Shown: in pieces, positions 25,440-34,146 of the stretch
Layout of the letters: each line of letters begins with the position of its first letter
How positions within the stretch are numbered: position 1 is the first letter of the stretch
NCBI GenBank assembly: GCA_963747715.1
Contig: CAVVGB010000009.1
Coordinates: 550,711-614,710, forward strand
Direction: 5' to 3'
DNA length: 64,000 nt
Origin: CAVVGB01 sp963747715
GTDB taxonomy: Bacteria; Actinomycetota; Thermoleophilia; Gaiellales; Gaiellaceae
Translations under genes and position numbers: made by a program
The notes under the pieces: generated by a model
Database searches by the model: none
Told to the model about the DNA's origin: nothing
Seen by the model: the letters and a program-made list of their open reading frames with translations, nothing else

Positions 25440-25799
25440 TCAGACGCGCTGCAGGTGCGTGTCCTTGAACCCCGTCGGGTACTTCAGCCCGTACCCGAGC
25501 GCACGGTCCACGCCGATGTGGGCGAGCCAGATCAGCGCGAGCTGGACGGCGACGTCGCTCTCGACGAGCACCCCGACCACGGCGAGCGCGACCGGCAACG
25601 TCGTCGTGTGTGCGACGTCGTACGCCGCGGCCCCGACCCGCGGGCCCGCCAGATAGCCGACCGCTGCGAGGTCCGGCGCGAGCGCGAGGATGAGGAACAG
25701 CCACCACGGATAGTCGAAGTAGACGTAGAGGACAACGGCCGCCACGAAGAGGGCCAAACCCTCGAGGCGAAGCAACCACCGGGGAAGTCGGTGGATCAC
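25440..25799 (-). CDS. DUF4260 family membrane protein
   Basis: The 119-residue protein has four hydrophobic helices. The end, GVDRALGYGLKYPTGFKDTHL, is the signature of DUF4260, a small integral membrane family of unknown function; PWWLFLILALAPDLAAVGYLAGPRVG is the other family motif. The start overlaps the argS stop by 4 bp, so it is the second gene of an argS operon. Any role in translation is not suggested by the sequence. Confidence 0.85.
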   Translation of the reverse strand: MIHRLPRWLLRLEGLALFVAAVVLYVYFDYPWWLFLILALAPDLAAVGYLAGPRVGAAAYDVAHTTTLPVALAVVGVLVESDVAVQLALIWLAHIGVDRALGYGLKYPTGFKDTHLQRV

Positions 25800-27304
25800 A
25801 TTCGCTCCGGCGCGTCGACGCCGACCAGGTTGAGGGCACGCGCGATCACCGTCCGCGTCGCCTGACAGAGCGCGAGCCGGAATGCCTCGGCCTCGCTCTC
25901 GAGCACTCGGTGTTGGTGATAGAAGCGGTGGAAGTCGTCGGCGACGCGGATCGAGTACGTCGGGAGCGCGTGCGGGCCACGCCGGTGCGTCGCTTCGGCC
26001 GCAACTCCGGGAAAGTCGGCCAACCGCTTGATGAGCTCGCGTTCCTCGACGGCCACTTCGGCAGGGGCCGTTGTAGAGACGGAGGACGTCGCCGCGTTTC
26101 GCAGGATCCCGGCGATGCGCGCATGGGCGTACTGCACGTAGTACACGGGGTTCTTCTCACTCTTCTCGCGCGCGAGGTCGATGTCGATGTCGTGCGGCTG
26201 ATCGTGGCTGCGTTCGACGAGATACCAGCGTGCGGCGTCGACGCCGATCGCGTCGATCAGCTCGTCGAGAAAGACGACGTCGCCCCGCCGCTTGGACACC
26301 TTGCGCGCCTCGCCGCCTTCGACGAGCTGAACGAGTTGGTAGATGAGCACCTCGAGCGACTCCGGGTCGTGTCCCAACGCCCCCGCAAGCGCTTTCAGCC
26401 GGCCGACGTAGCCATGGTGGTCGGCTCCGAGGACGTAGATGAGCCGGTCGAATCCGCGTCCGTACTTGTGGCGCATGTATGTCGCGTCCGCCGCGAAGTA
26501 CGTCGGCCGCCCGTCCGACCGTACGAGCACGCGATCCTTGTCGTCGCCCCACTGGGTCGTCCGCAGCCACGTAGCGCCGTCCTGTTCGTAGGTCGGCAGC
26601 GCTGCGAGCGCCTCGGCCAGACCCCCCTCCACTTCGCCCTGCCTGACCCACGTGTCGATCTGGATCCGAAAGCGCTCGAGGGTCGCTTTGATCGCTTCGA
26701 GCATGCGCTCGACCGGATCGCCGCCCGAGGCCGCAAGATCGGCCATGTATTCCCCCGTATAGGCGCCCGGCGGCGGCTCCTCGCCGCGAGCACGCGCTTC
26801 GACCGCCGCCCGGAAGACGTCGATCTGCTCGCCGACGTCGTTCACGTAGAACTCGCGCTCGACGTCGTGCCCGGCGAACGCGAGCAGCCGTGCGACCGAA
26901 TCGCCGTACGCGGCGTTGCGCGCCGACGCGACCGTCAACGGCCCCGTCGGATTGGCCGACACGAACTCGACCTGCACGCGCTGCTTCGGCGCCGGCGTCC
27001 CGGCGCCGTAGCGGTCACCGTCGCGCAGGATCTCCGCGAGGACATCGCCGTACCACGCCGGCGACATGACGAGGTTGACGAAGCCCGGGCCCGCGACCGA
27101 CGCGCTCTCGACTCCCGCGATCAATCCGGCTTGCCCGGCGACCTCCTCCGCGAGCTCGCGTGGGACCTTTCTCTGAGCGGGCGCGGCCTTGAGCGCCACA
27201 CTCGTCGCGTAGTCGCCGAACTCAGGATTGCCCGGACGCTCGAGCAGCACGGGAGCGCCGGCGATCTCCTCCAGCTCACGCTCGAGGCGCTCGACCGCGC
27301 TCAT
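25796..27304 (-). CDS. argS: Arginyl-tRNA synthetase
   Basis: The start at 27304 (ATG preceded by GGTGAGGAC) is preferred to one seven codons upstream. The 502-residue class I synthetase contains FVSANPTGPLTVASARNAAYG, where the usual HIGH sequence is replaced by TVASAR, and KVSKRRGDVVFLDELIDAIG for KMSKS. The family-specific KNPVYYVQYAHARIAGILR and the anticodon-binding C-terminus follow, ending with NLVGVDAPERM. It charges tRNA-Arg with arginine. The altered HIGH region is also known in other bacterial ArgRS branches. It leads an operon with the DUF4260 gene. Confidence 0.92.
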   Translation of the reverse strand: MSAVERLERELEEIAGAPVLLERPGNPEFGDYATSVALKAAPAQRKVPRELAEEVAGQAGLIAGVESASVAGPGFVNLVMSPAWYGDVLAEILRDGDRYGAGTPAPKQRVQVEFVSANPTGPLTVASARNAAYGDSVARLLAFAGHDVEREFYVNDVGEQIDVFRAAVEARARGEEPPPGAYTGEYMADLAASGGDPVERMLEAIKATLERFRIQIDTWVRQGEVEGGLAEALAALPTYEQDGATWLRTTQWGDDKDRVLVRSDGRPTYFAADATYMRHKYGRGFDRLIYVLGADHHGYVGRLKALAGALGHDPESLEVLIYQLVQLVEGGEARKVSKRRGDVVFLDELIDAIGVDAARWYLVERSHDQPHDIDIDLAREKSEKNPVYYVQYAHARIAGILRNAATSSVSTTAPAEVAVEERELIKRLADFPGVAAEATHRRGPHALPTYSIRVADDFHRFYHQHRVLESEAEAFRLALCQATRTVIARALNLVGVDAPERM

Positions 27305-27344
27305 GCCGGAACCGTCCTCACCCATCCGGCGATATCGTACGGTC

Positions 27345-27647
27345 GTGGACGACGAGGCCCGGGAGCGTCAGCTCAACATCCACCTGGATCCGGACAACCT
27401 CGCGGGCGTCTACGCGAACTTCGCCAACGTTTCCTTCTCGGACTACGAGTTCACGATCACCTTTGCCCGGATCGACCACGAGGTCGAGGAAGGCGATGTT
27501 CCGGGCGTGGTCGTGAGCCGGGTCAACATGGCGCCGCGCTTCATGCGCGAGCTGCTCGACGCGATGAACGACAGCTGGTCGAAGTGGGCCGCGCGGGAGG
27601 GCATCAGGAACCTTCCCGAAGCGCCTGGCGGCCCACCCGCTCCCTGA
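27345..27647 (+). CDS. DUF3467 family protein
   Basis: From a GTG at 27345 the 100-residue protein reads LNIHLDPDNLAGVYANFANVSFSDYEFTITFARID and VVSRVNMAPRFMRELLDAMNDSWSKW, the DUF3467 signature. The family is widespread in bacteria, with no known function; the fold looks like a small beta-sandwich with a helical tail. It is divergent from argS with a 40-bp gap and overlaps the convergent M48 protease by 44 bp. Confidence 0.85.
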   Translation: MDDEARERQLNIHLDPDNLAGVYANFANVSFSDYEFTITFARIDHEVEEGDVPGVVVSRVNMAPRFMRELLDAMNDSWSKWAAREGIRNLPEAPGGPPAP

Positions 27648-28821
27648 ACGCCTCCGCCATCGCGATCCGGTCGATCGGAGCCGGGTGGCTCCCGAAGACG
27701 GCGTGGTACCACGCCGGAGGCCTCGGGTCCGCCAGATTCGTGGTCACGAGACGCTTGTCGAGCTCGGCCACGCTGTCCGGTTCCCGGGTCGCCTCGAGCG
27801 CGAGCCAGTCCGCCTCCGCTTCGTACCGGCGCGAGACGAGGTTCTGGAAGGGGAGCGTGGCGAGGAAGAAGACGAGCGCGACCGCGATCGCGAGCGGGAC
27901 CTGCTCGGGCTGAGCGAGCCCGCCGCGCCGCTCCGTGACCCAGGCGATGAGGAACACCGCGGGGATGGCAAGGAGCGCGAACCACGCCATGCCTTTCCAC
28001 AGATGGGCTCGCGCCACGTGGGCGAGCTCGTGCGCGGTGATGGCGCGAACCTCACCGTCCGTGAAGCGGCCGTCGAGAATCGTGTCGTAAAGGACGACTC
28101 GCTTCGACGGACCGAGGCCCGAGACGTAGGCGTTGCCCGCCGTCGTCCGGCGACTGGCGTCGGCCACGAGCACTTCGTCGACTTGCACACCGAGCCGCTC
28201 GGCGAGCGTCTCGATCTCTGTCACGAGCGCACGGTCCCTGACGGGCTCGAAGCGGTTGAAGAGCGGCTCGACGACGATCGGCTGCAGCAACGTGAAGAGC
28301 GCCGCGATCGCCACGAGCGCGGGCGCACCGGCGAGCCACCACGCCGACCCGAGCCTCCCGGCCAGGAACATCGCGGCCGCCACGGCGACGGCGACGAGCA
28401 GCATCCGCACCCCGAGAGAGATCGCGCTGTCGCGCAGCCAGTCGGGGTAGCCCTGCTCCGACAGCCCGTACCGCCGGCTCCACCAGTGGGAGATCGCTCT
28501 CAGCGGCAGGAGGACGACCCACAGGGTGAGGGCGACGAGAAGCCCCACCCCGACGCCCGTCCGGATTCGTCCGTGGAGCGCGCCAGCCAGGAAATCGGCG
28601 ATGGCGCCGGCTTTCCAGACGATCACGGCCAGCATCGCGAGCTGTAGGACGAGCGTCGCGGCCAGCAGGAGCCGCGTCACCCGCCGGTAGTCCTCGATCC
28701 GCTCGAGCTGGTCCGCCCCGAAGTAGGCCCGCGGGTCGAGGTCGGGGAGGTCGAGCGGAGGAACCTCGGTCTGCCAGAGCACGATCCCGGAAATGATCCA
28801 TACGGCGGCGGCGGCGAGCAC
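27604..28821 (-). CDS. M48 family (Ste24/CAAX-type) membrane metalloprotease
   Basis: Start chosen at the GTG 28821. The 405-residue protein has seven or so membrane helices, with the zinc motif AITAHELAHVARAHLWKG (HExxH) and the third ligand in SRRYEAEADWLALEATREP. The N-terminal part, with YFGADQLERIEDYRRVTRLLL, is typical of Ste24-like M48A peptidases. These degrade misfolded membrane proteins or process lipidated peptides. It is divergent from the phosphoesterase gene at 28855 with a 33-bp gap. Confidence 0.82.
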   Translation of the reverse strand: MLAAAAVWIISGIVLWQTEVPPLDLPDLDPRAYFGADQLERIEDYRRVTRLLLAATLVLQLAMLAVIVWKAGAIADFLAGALHGRIRTGVGVGLLVALTLWVVLLPLRAISHWWSRRYGLSEQGYPDWLRDSAISLGVRMLLVAVAVAAAMFLAGRLGSAWWLAGAPALVAIAALFTLLQPIVVEPLFNRFEPVRDRALVTEIETLAERLGVQVDEVLVADASRRTTAGNAYVSGLGPSKRVVLYDTILDGRFTDGEVRAITAHELAHVARAHLWKGMAWFALLAIPAVFLIAWVTERRGGLAQPEQVPLAIAVALVFFLATLPFQNLVSRRYEAEADWLALEATREPDSVAELDKRLVTTNLADPRPPAWYHAVFGSHPAPIDRIAMAEAFRERVGRQALREGS

Positions 28822-28854
28822 GGCGGCCCGCTTCGCTAAGGTTGCGCGCCGCCG

Positions 28855-29578
28855 GTGCGCGTTGCGCTCATCTCCGATGTCCACGGGAATCTGCATGCGC
28901 TCGACGCCGTCCTCGACTCGATCGCCGGCGATGCGCCGGACACTATGTGGTGCCTCGGCGACCTCGTCGGCTACGGGCCGCGCCCCAACGAGTGCTGTGC
29001 GCTCGTGGCCGAGCGCACCGAGCTCTGCTTGATCGGCAACCACGACCTCGGGGTGCTCGGACGCCTCGACCTGGCCGAGTTCTCACCCGATGCCGCCGCG
29101 AGCGCACGCTGGACGGCCGAGGTGCTGAACGACGAGGCGCGAACCTACCTCGAGGCGCTCGAGCCACAGGCGGTCCGAGACGACGCGGCGCTCTACCACG
29201 CGAGCCCACGCGACCCCGTCTGGGAGTACGTCCTGTCGCCGCAGGTGGCCCAGTGCGTCGCTGGCGGCCGTCGAGGCACCGCTCGTGCTCGTCGGCCACA
29301 GTCACGTCGCCTTGCGCTACGGGTGGGAGCAGCAGGCGCTCGCGGTCTGCGAGGAGGGCACCCGAGTCGATCTCGCGCGCGAACGGTGGCTCCTCAATCC
29401 CGGCTCGGTCGGACAGCCGCGCGACGGCGACGCACGCGCCGCGTACGTCTTGCTCGACTTCGAGGCCAAGAGCGCCGAGTACAAGCGCGTCCGTTATCCC
29501 GTCGCGAAGACCCAGGAAGAGATTCGTGAGGCCGGCCTCCCCGAGGCGCTCGCCGAACGGCTCGCGCACGGCCTCTGA
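28855..29578 (+). CDS. YfcE/MJ0936-like metallophosphoesterase (frameshifted)
   Basis: The GTG at 28855 begins VRVALISDVHGNLHALDAVL (first metal motif), then WCLGDLVGYGPRPNECC and LIGNHDLGVL, and YHASPRDPVWEYV. One extra base near 29259 shifts the frame; the end then reads LVLVGHSHVALRY and LLNPGSVGQPRDGDARAAYV, the last metal motif and C-terminus. About 240 residues when joined. This subfamily includes bis(5'-nucleosyl) tetraphosphate and phosphodiester hydrolases. Its stop overlaps the ATG of the acetyltransferase gene. Confidence 0.8.
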
Positions 29579-30318
29579 TGGCGGTCTCCGTCGTCACCGC
29601 CGCGGCGCGCCCCGATCTCGCCGACCGTGCGGACGTCGAGACGGCGGCGGCGATGGCCGAGTTCCTGAAGCACGGCGACACGACGAGCAAGTGGTGGGGA
29701 GAGTTGTACGAGCAGCACGGCGACCTGCAGTTCGTCCTCTACGACGAGGAAGCGGATGAGGTGCTCGGCGAGGGCAACACCATCCACTGCAGCTGGGACG
29801 GAACCGTGGCCGGGCTCCCGGGCGGCGTGGACGACGTGCTGGAGAAAGCCTTCACGAGCGAGTCCGAGCCGAACACGCTGTGCGCGCTGTACGTGAGCGT
29901 CATCGCAGCGCACCAGGGCCGCGGTCTCAGCAGGACCGCGCTCCAGGCGATGGGACGATTCGCGGTCGAGCGCGGGCTCGGGGCCCTCATCGTCCCGGCG
30001 CGGCCGACGTGGAAGTCGCGCTACCCGCTCACGCCGATGGACCGGTACGCGTACTGGACGCGCAAGGACGGCCTGCCGTTCGATCCCTGGATCCGCACGC
30101 ACGTGCGTCTGGGCGCCGAGCTCCTCGCGGTCGCGCCCGAGTCGTTGCGCATCACCGGCACGGTGGCCGAGTGGGAAGAGTGGACCGGGATGGCCTTCCC
30201 GGAGAGCGGCGACTACGTCATCCCGCGCGGACAGGTGCCGTTGAAGGTCGACCGCGACGCCGACCAGGGCGTCTACGTCGAGCCCGACGTGTGGCTACGA
30301 CACCCGCTGCCGAGCTAG
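29578..30318 (+). CDS. GNAT-fold acetyltransferase
   Basis: The 246-residue protein starts at an ATG inside the stop of the phosphoesterase gene. A GNAT core sits near residues 100-135: NTLCALYVSVIAAHQGRGLSRTALQAMGRFA contains the acetyl-CoA-binding Q/RxxG motif (HQGRGLS). The long C-terminal part (WTRKDGLPFDPWIRTHVRLGAEL) is shared with actinobacterial transferases of unknown substrate. It ends convergently against the sigma factor, overlapping by 4 bp. Confidence 0.7.
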   Translation: MAVSVVTAAARPDLADRADVETAAAMAEFLKHGDTTSKWWGELYEQHGDLQFVLYDEEADEVLGEGNTIHCSWDGTVAGLPGGVDDVLEKAFTSESEPNTLCALYVSVIAAHQGRGLSRTALQAMGRFAVERGLGALIVPARPTWKSRYPLTPMDRYAYWTRKDGLPFDPWIRTHVRLGAELLAVAPESLRITGTVAEWEEWTGMAFPESGDYVIPRGQVPLKVDRDADQGVYVEPDVWLRHPLPS

Positions 30319-30899
30319 GAAGACGCCGTCTTCGTCTGGCGGCTGAGCTCGATCACGATGCCCTCGCGGGCGAGGCTCAGCTGAACTTCCTCGCGCGCCT
30401 TGAAGATCCGCCACTTGACGGTGGCCAGGGTGATCTCGAGCGAATCGGCGATCTCGATGTAGGAGAGGCCGACGATGTCCCGGAGCAGCAGGGCCATCTT
30501 CAGGTCGGGATTGAGCAGCGCAACCGCGCGCCAGACGGCGTCGATCGCCTCGACGCGCTCCGGCGGGGCGTCGACGACCTCGAGCGGGGGCATGTCGTCG
30601 AGGGTGACCACACTCTGCGGCTTGCGCTCCCGCGCCCGCAGCTCGTCGAGCACGCGGTTCTTCGCCACCTGGAAGAGCCAGGTCGTGAACCGGCAGCGGA
30701 GCGAGAACCCCGGCAGGCCCTGGTAGATGCGCAGGAAGATCTCCTGCGTAAGGTCTTCGGCCAGCGCCCGGTCGTTCACCATCCGCAGCACGTAGTTGAA
30801 GACGGGCGTCTCGTACGCGTCGAGAATGGTTCGGAAGGCGTGCTCGTCGCCCCGCTGCGCCCTGCGGAGAACGTCGAAATCTGGTTGAGGCAAAGGCAC
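30315..30899 (-). CDS. ECF-type RNA polymerase sigma factor
   Basis: The 194-residue protein has a sigma-2 region (FRTILDAYETPVFNYVLRMVNDRALAEDLTQEIFLRIYQGL, core -10 recognition), and FTTWLFQVAKNRVLDELR, then a sigma-4 region (ALLLRDIVGLSYIEIADSLEITLATVKWRIFKAREEV, -35 recognition). A 30-residue linker separates them. No anti-sigma gene is next to it; the convergent neighbour is the acetyltransferase. It sits just upstream of gpmI's end, on the same strand but apparently with its own promoter. Signal unknown. Confidence 0.9.
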   Translation of the reverse strand: MPLPQPDFDVLRRAQRGDEHAFRTILDAYETPVFNYVLRMVNDRALAEDLTQEIFLRIYQGLPGFSLRCRFTTWLFQVAKNRVLDELRARERKPQSVVTLDDMPPLEVVDAPPERVEAIDAVWRAVALLNPDLKMALLLRDIVGLSYIEIADSLEITLATVKWRIFKAREEVQLSLAREGIVIELSRQTKTASS

Positions 30900-30947
30900 G
30901 TCTGAGCGACCCCCGGGGCCGACGGGTGAATCGGAGTATAGGCCCGG

Positions 30948-32429
30948 TTAGCGGACTGTGAGCAGATTCCTGCCCGTCATGGCGGCCGGCGCCTCGAGGC
31001 CGAGCAGCCCGAGACACGTGGGAACGAGGTCGGCCAGCGCGCCGCCGTCGGCGAGTCTCCCATTCTCGACGGTGGCGACGAGCGGCACCGGGTTCGTGGT
31101 GTGCGCAGTGTGCGGGCTTCCGTCCGGCTCGAGCAGCTTCTCGGCGTTGCCGTGGTCGGACGTCACGAGACAGACGCCGCCGAGGTTCTCGACGGCTGCC
31201 ACCACCCGGCCCAGGCACGCGTCGACCGTCTCCACCGCGCGAACGGCCGCCTGGATCACGCCCGTGTGCCCGACCATGTCGGGGTTGGCGAAGTTGATGA
31301 TCGCGAAGCCGTAGCCGTTCGGGATCTCCCGCTCGAAGCGGTCGGTCACCTCGAGCGCGGACATCTCGGGCTTCTGGTCGTACGTCGCGACCTCCTTCGG
31401 CGACGGAACCAGGATGCGCATCTCACCCTGCCACTCGTCCTCGCGGCCGCCGTTGAAGAAATAGGTGACGTGCGCGTACTTCTCCGTCTCCGCCACGTGC
31501 AGCTGCCGCACGCCGTGCTCCGCGAGTGCCTGCGCCATCGTCTCGGCCACGTCCTGCTCGGGAAATGCGACCGGGAACGGGAAGTCCTCGCGATAGCGGG
31601 TCATCGTCGTGAGATCGACGTCGGCCTCGAGCAGCTTTTCGGAAAGCTGGCGCGCGCGGTCGGGGCGGAAGTTGAAGAAGATCGCTGCGTCTTTGCCCGT
31701 GAGCCGCGGTCCCGGCAGGACGACGGGCTCGATGAACTCGTCCGTGACGCCCGCCTCGTAGCTCCGTTGCACCTCCGTGACGGGGTCAGACCCCGACGGA
31801 GGTTCGTCGCGGATCAGTGCCGAAATCGCACGCTCGGTTCGCTCCCAGCGCTGGTCGCGGTCCATGGCGTAGTAGCGGCCGCTGACGGTGACGATCCGCG
31901 CGCCCTCCGCGACCAGCTCGGCCAGGTCGCTCGCGGCCGAAGTGGGCGAGACGTCGCGCCCGTCCGTGAACGCATGCACGTACGTACGCTCGGCCATGCC
32001 CTGCCGCCGCGCCAGCTCGAGCAGCGCACGAAGGTGGTCGATGTGCGAGTGGACGCCGCCGTACGAGACGAGGCCGAGAAGGTGGACGTTCCCCTCTCGC
32101 TCACGCGCGCGCGCGAACGCTTGGGCGAGCGCCGGGTTCTCGTAGAGCTCCCCGGTCGCGATGGCCTTGTTGATCCTCATCAGGTCCTGGAAGACGACGC
32201 GGCCGGCGCCGATCGTCAGGTGGCCGACCTCCGAGTTGCCCATCTGACCGGGCGGCAGTCCGACGTCCTCGCCCGAGGCGCTCAGCGTCGTGTGCGGGAA
32301 GCGCCGCCACAGCGCGTCGAACACGGGCGTGTCGGCGAGCTCGACGGCGTTCCCGGGCCCGGGGGGCGCGCAGCCCCAGCCGTCGAGGATGACGAGCGCT
32401 ACGAGCGGATACGTGCCGCGGCCTCGCAA
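30948..32429 (-). CDS. gpmI: 2,3-bisphosphoglycerate-independent phosphoglycerate mutase
   Basis: The chosen start is a TTG at 32429, inside the end of tpiA (31-bp overlap), since no ATG or GTG is in frame upstream of the conserved start. The 493-residue protein has LVALVILDGWGCAPPG (first metal Asp), the phosphoserine site QMGNSEVGHLTIGAGRVV, HAFTDGRDVSPTSAA, FNFRPDRARQLSE, VAETEKYAHVTYFFNGG and TSDHGNAEKL. It interconverts 3- and 2-phosphoglycerate in glycolysis. Last gene of the gap-pgk-tpiA-gpmI operon. Its product, 2-phosphoglycerate, would feed the kinase at 3093. Confidence 0.92.
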   Translation of the reverse strand: MRGRGTYPLVALVILDGWGCAPPGPGNAVELADTPVFDALWRRFPHTTLSASGEDVGLPPGQMGNSEVGHLTIGAGRVVFQDLMRINKAIATGELYENPALAQAFARAREREGNVHLLGLVSYGGVHSHIDHLRALLELARRQGMAERTYVHAFTDGRDVSPTSAASDLAELVAEGARIVTVSGRYYAMDRDQRWERTERAISALIRDEPPSGSDPVTEVQRSYEAGVTDEFIEPVVLPGPRLTGKDAAIFFNFRPDRARQLSEKLLEADVDLTTMTRYREDFPFPVAFPEQDVAETMAQALAEHGVRQLHVAETEKYAHVTYFFNGGREDEWQGEMRILVPSPKEVATYDQKPEMSALEVTDRFEREIPNGYGFAIINFANPDMVGHTGVIQAAVRAVETVDACLGRVVAAVENLGGVCLVTSDHGNAEKLLEPDGSPHTAHTTNPVPLVATVENGRLADGGALADLVPTCLGLLGLEAPAAMTGRNLLTVR

Positions 32430-33085
32430 ATGGCGGTGAACGACTCGACTTGGAGCGACGCGCCGCCCACGAGCGCGCCGTCGACGTCCGGCTGGCCGAA
32501 CACCGGCTCGACGTTGTCCGGCTTGCACGAGCCGCCGTAGAGGACGGGAACGTCGAGCAGGCTCTTGATGAAAGCGTGCGCGTCCTGCACCTGTTGCGGG
32601 GACGCGATCTTGCCCGTGCCGATCGCCCAGACCGGCTCGTAGGCGACCACGAGCCGCTCGTGCGGCTCGAGCACCTCGACCTGCCGCCGCAGAACGTCCT
32701 CGGTCACCCCGCTTTCGCGCTCCTCCTCGCTCTCCCCCACGCACGCGATGACTCCGAGGCCCGCGTCGAGCGCGTGGGCGGCGCGCTCGGCGACAGTCGC
32801 GTCGGTCTCGCCGAAATACTGGCGTCGCTCCGAGTGGCCGACGATCGCTCCCTGGACGCCGAGCTCGAGCAACATTCGCGCCGAGACCTCGCCGGTGAAC
32901 GCGCCCTCGTCGTCCCAGTGGACGTTCTGGGCGTACACCGTGACGCCGCCGGCGACCGCTTCGCGCAGCGACGTGAAGGGCGGGCACACGATCACGTCGA
33001 CGCCCGGCGGCGGGTCGAACGCGGCGCAGAACTCCTCCGTCTCCGCGGGCGTCTTGAACATCTTCCAGTTGCCGGCGATCAACAC
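32399..33085 (-). CDS. tpiA: Triosephosphate isomerase
   Basis: From a GTG at 33085, 1 bp after the pgk stop, 228 residues: VLIAGNWKMFKT (catalytic Asn and Lys), VYAQNVHWDDEGAFTGEVSA, IVGHSERRQYFGE (catalytic His), VAYEPVWAIGTGKIASPQQ (catalytic Glu and flexible loop), VLYGGSCKPDNVEPVF and VDGALVGGASL. All catalytic residues are there. The protein is slightly shorter than the usual 250 residues. It is in the glycolytic operon, translated with pgk. Confidence 0.93.
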   Translation of the reverse strand: MLIAGNWKMFKTPAETEEFCAAFDPPPGVDVIVCPPFTSLREAVAGGVTVYAQNVHWDDEGAFTGEVSARMLLELGVQGAIVGHSERRQYFGETDATVAERAAHALDAGLGVIACVGESEEERESGVTEDVLRRQVEVLEPHERLVVAYEPVWAIGTGKIASPQQVQDAHAFIKSLLDVPVLYGGSCKPDNVEPVFGQPDVDGALVGGASLQVESFTAICEAAARIRS

Positions 33086-33086
33086 G

Positions 33087-34136
33087 TCAGGCCTCCGGGA
33101 TGACCGCCACGCCGGGGAGCTCCTTGCCCTCGAGCAGCTCGAGCGACGCGCCGCCCCCGGTCGACACCCAGTCGATGCGGTCGGCGAGGCCGAGCTCTTC
33201 GATCGCGCGCACCGAGTCGCCGCCGCCGACGACCGTGTGCGCATCGGCAGACGCGACCGCCTCGGCGACGGCTTTCGTCCCGTCGGCGAAGCGTGGCCAC
33301 TCGAACACGCCCATCGGCCCGTTCCAGAAGACCGTCTTGCCGTCGCGAATGAGCTCGGCGAAGCGCTCGCGCGACTGAGGACCGATATCGAGCCCGAGCC
33401 AGCCGTCCGGAACGCTCTCGAACGCGACGACCTTGGCTTCGGCGTCGGGCTCGAACGCAGCCGCGGCGACGACGTCGCTCGGAAGCTCGAGACCGTCGTC
33501 GGCATCGACCTGCTCGGCCATCTTCCCGCCGACGAGGATGGTGTCCGCGCGTTCGCCGAGAGAGTTCAGGACGCCGATCTTGTCCTCGACCTTCGCGCCG
33601 CCGAGCACGGCGACGAACGGCCGCTCCGGGCTCTCGAGCAGGCCGCCGAGCTCCTCGAGCTCGCGCTCGAGCAGGAGACCGGCGTACGCGGGCAGGAGTC
33701 TCGCCACCCCCTCGGTGGAAGCGTGCGCGCGGTGCGCACTCCCGAACGCGTCGTTCACGTACAGGTCGGCAAGCTCGGCCAGCTCGCGCGCGAGCTCCGG
33801 ATCGTTCTTCGTCTCGCCGGGGTTGAAGCGGACGTTCTCGAGCAGCCGGACGCGTTCGTCGTCGAGGAGAGTCTCCAAGTGTTCTTCGACTGGACGCATG
33901 GAGAGGCTCGGGTCCTCGCCCTTCGGCCGTCCGAGGTGGGAGACGAGGATGACCTCGGACGCCCCCCGCTCGAGCAGCAGGCGAATCGTGGGCAGGGCGG
34001 CGCGAATGCGCGTGTCGTCGGCGACGCGGCCGTCCTCGAGCGGCACGTTGAAGTCGACCCGGACGAGGACGCGCTTACCGGCGACGTCGGCGTCGCGGAC
34101 CGAGCGGGGCTTTCTCAAGGTGTGGGGGCGGGGCAT
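33087..34136 (-). CDS. pgk: Phosphoglycerate kinase (short form)
   Basis: GTG or ATG start at 34136, 349 residues, about 40-50 shorter than the usual 390-400. Substrate-domain motifs are present: RVLVRVDFNVPLEDGRVADDTRI, VSHLGRPKG, LLENVRFNPGETKN and DAFGSAHRAHAST. The nucleotide domain has AVLGGAKVEDKIGVLNSL, WLGLDIGPQSRERF, TVFWNGPMGVFEW and WVSTGGGASLELLEGK. Between LVGGKMAEQV and LPSDVV about 30 residues of the common sequence (helices after the GGG/GGK loop) are absent in frame. It makes ATP from 1,3-bisphosphoglycerate; it follows gap by 10 bp. Confidence 0.9.
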   Translation of the reverse strand: MPRPHTLRKPRSVRDADVAGKRVLVRVDFNVPLEDGRVADDTRIRAALPTIRLLLERGASEVILVSHLGRPKGEDPSLSMRPVEEHLETLLDDERVRLLENVRFNPGETKNDPELARELAELADLYVNDAFGSAHRAHASTEGVARLLPAYAGLLLERELEELGGLLESPERPFVAVLGGAKVEDKIGVLNSLGERADTILVGGKMAEQVDADDGLELPSDVVAAAAFEPDAEAKVVAFESVPDGWLGLDIGPQSRERFAELIRDGKTVFWNGPMGVFEWPRFADGTKAVAEAVASADAHTVVGGGDSVRAIEELGLADRIDWVSTGGGASLELLEGKELPGVAVIPEA

Positions 34137-34146
34137 CCCCCGCCCG

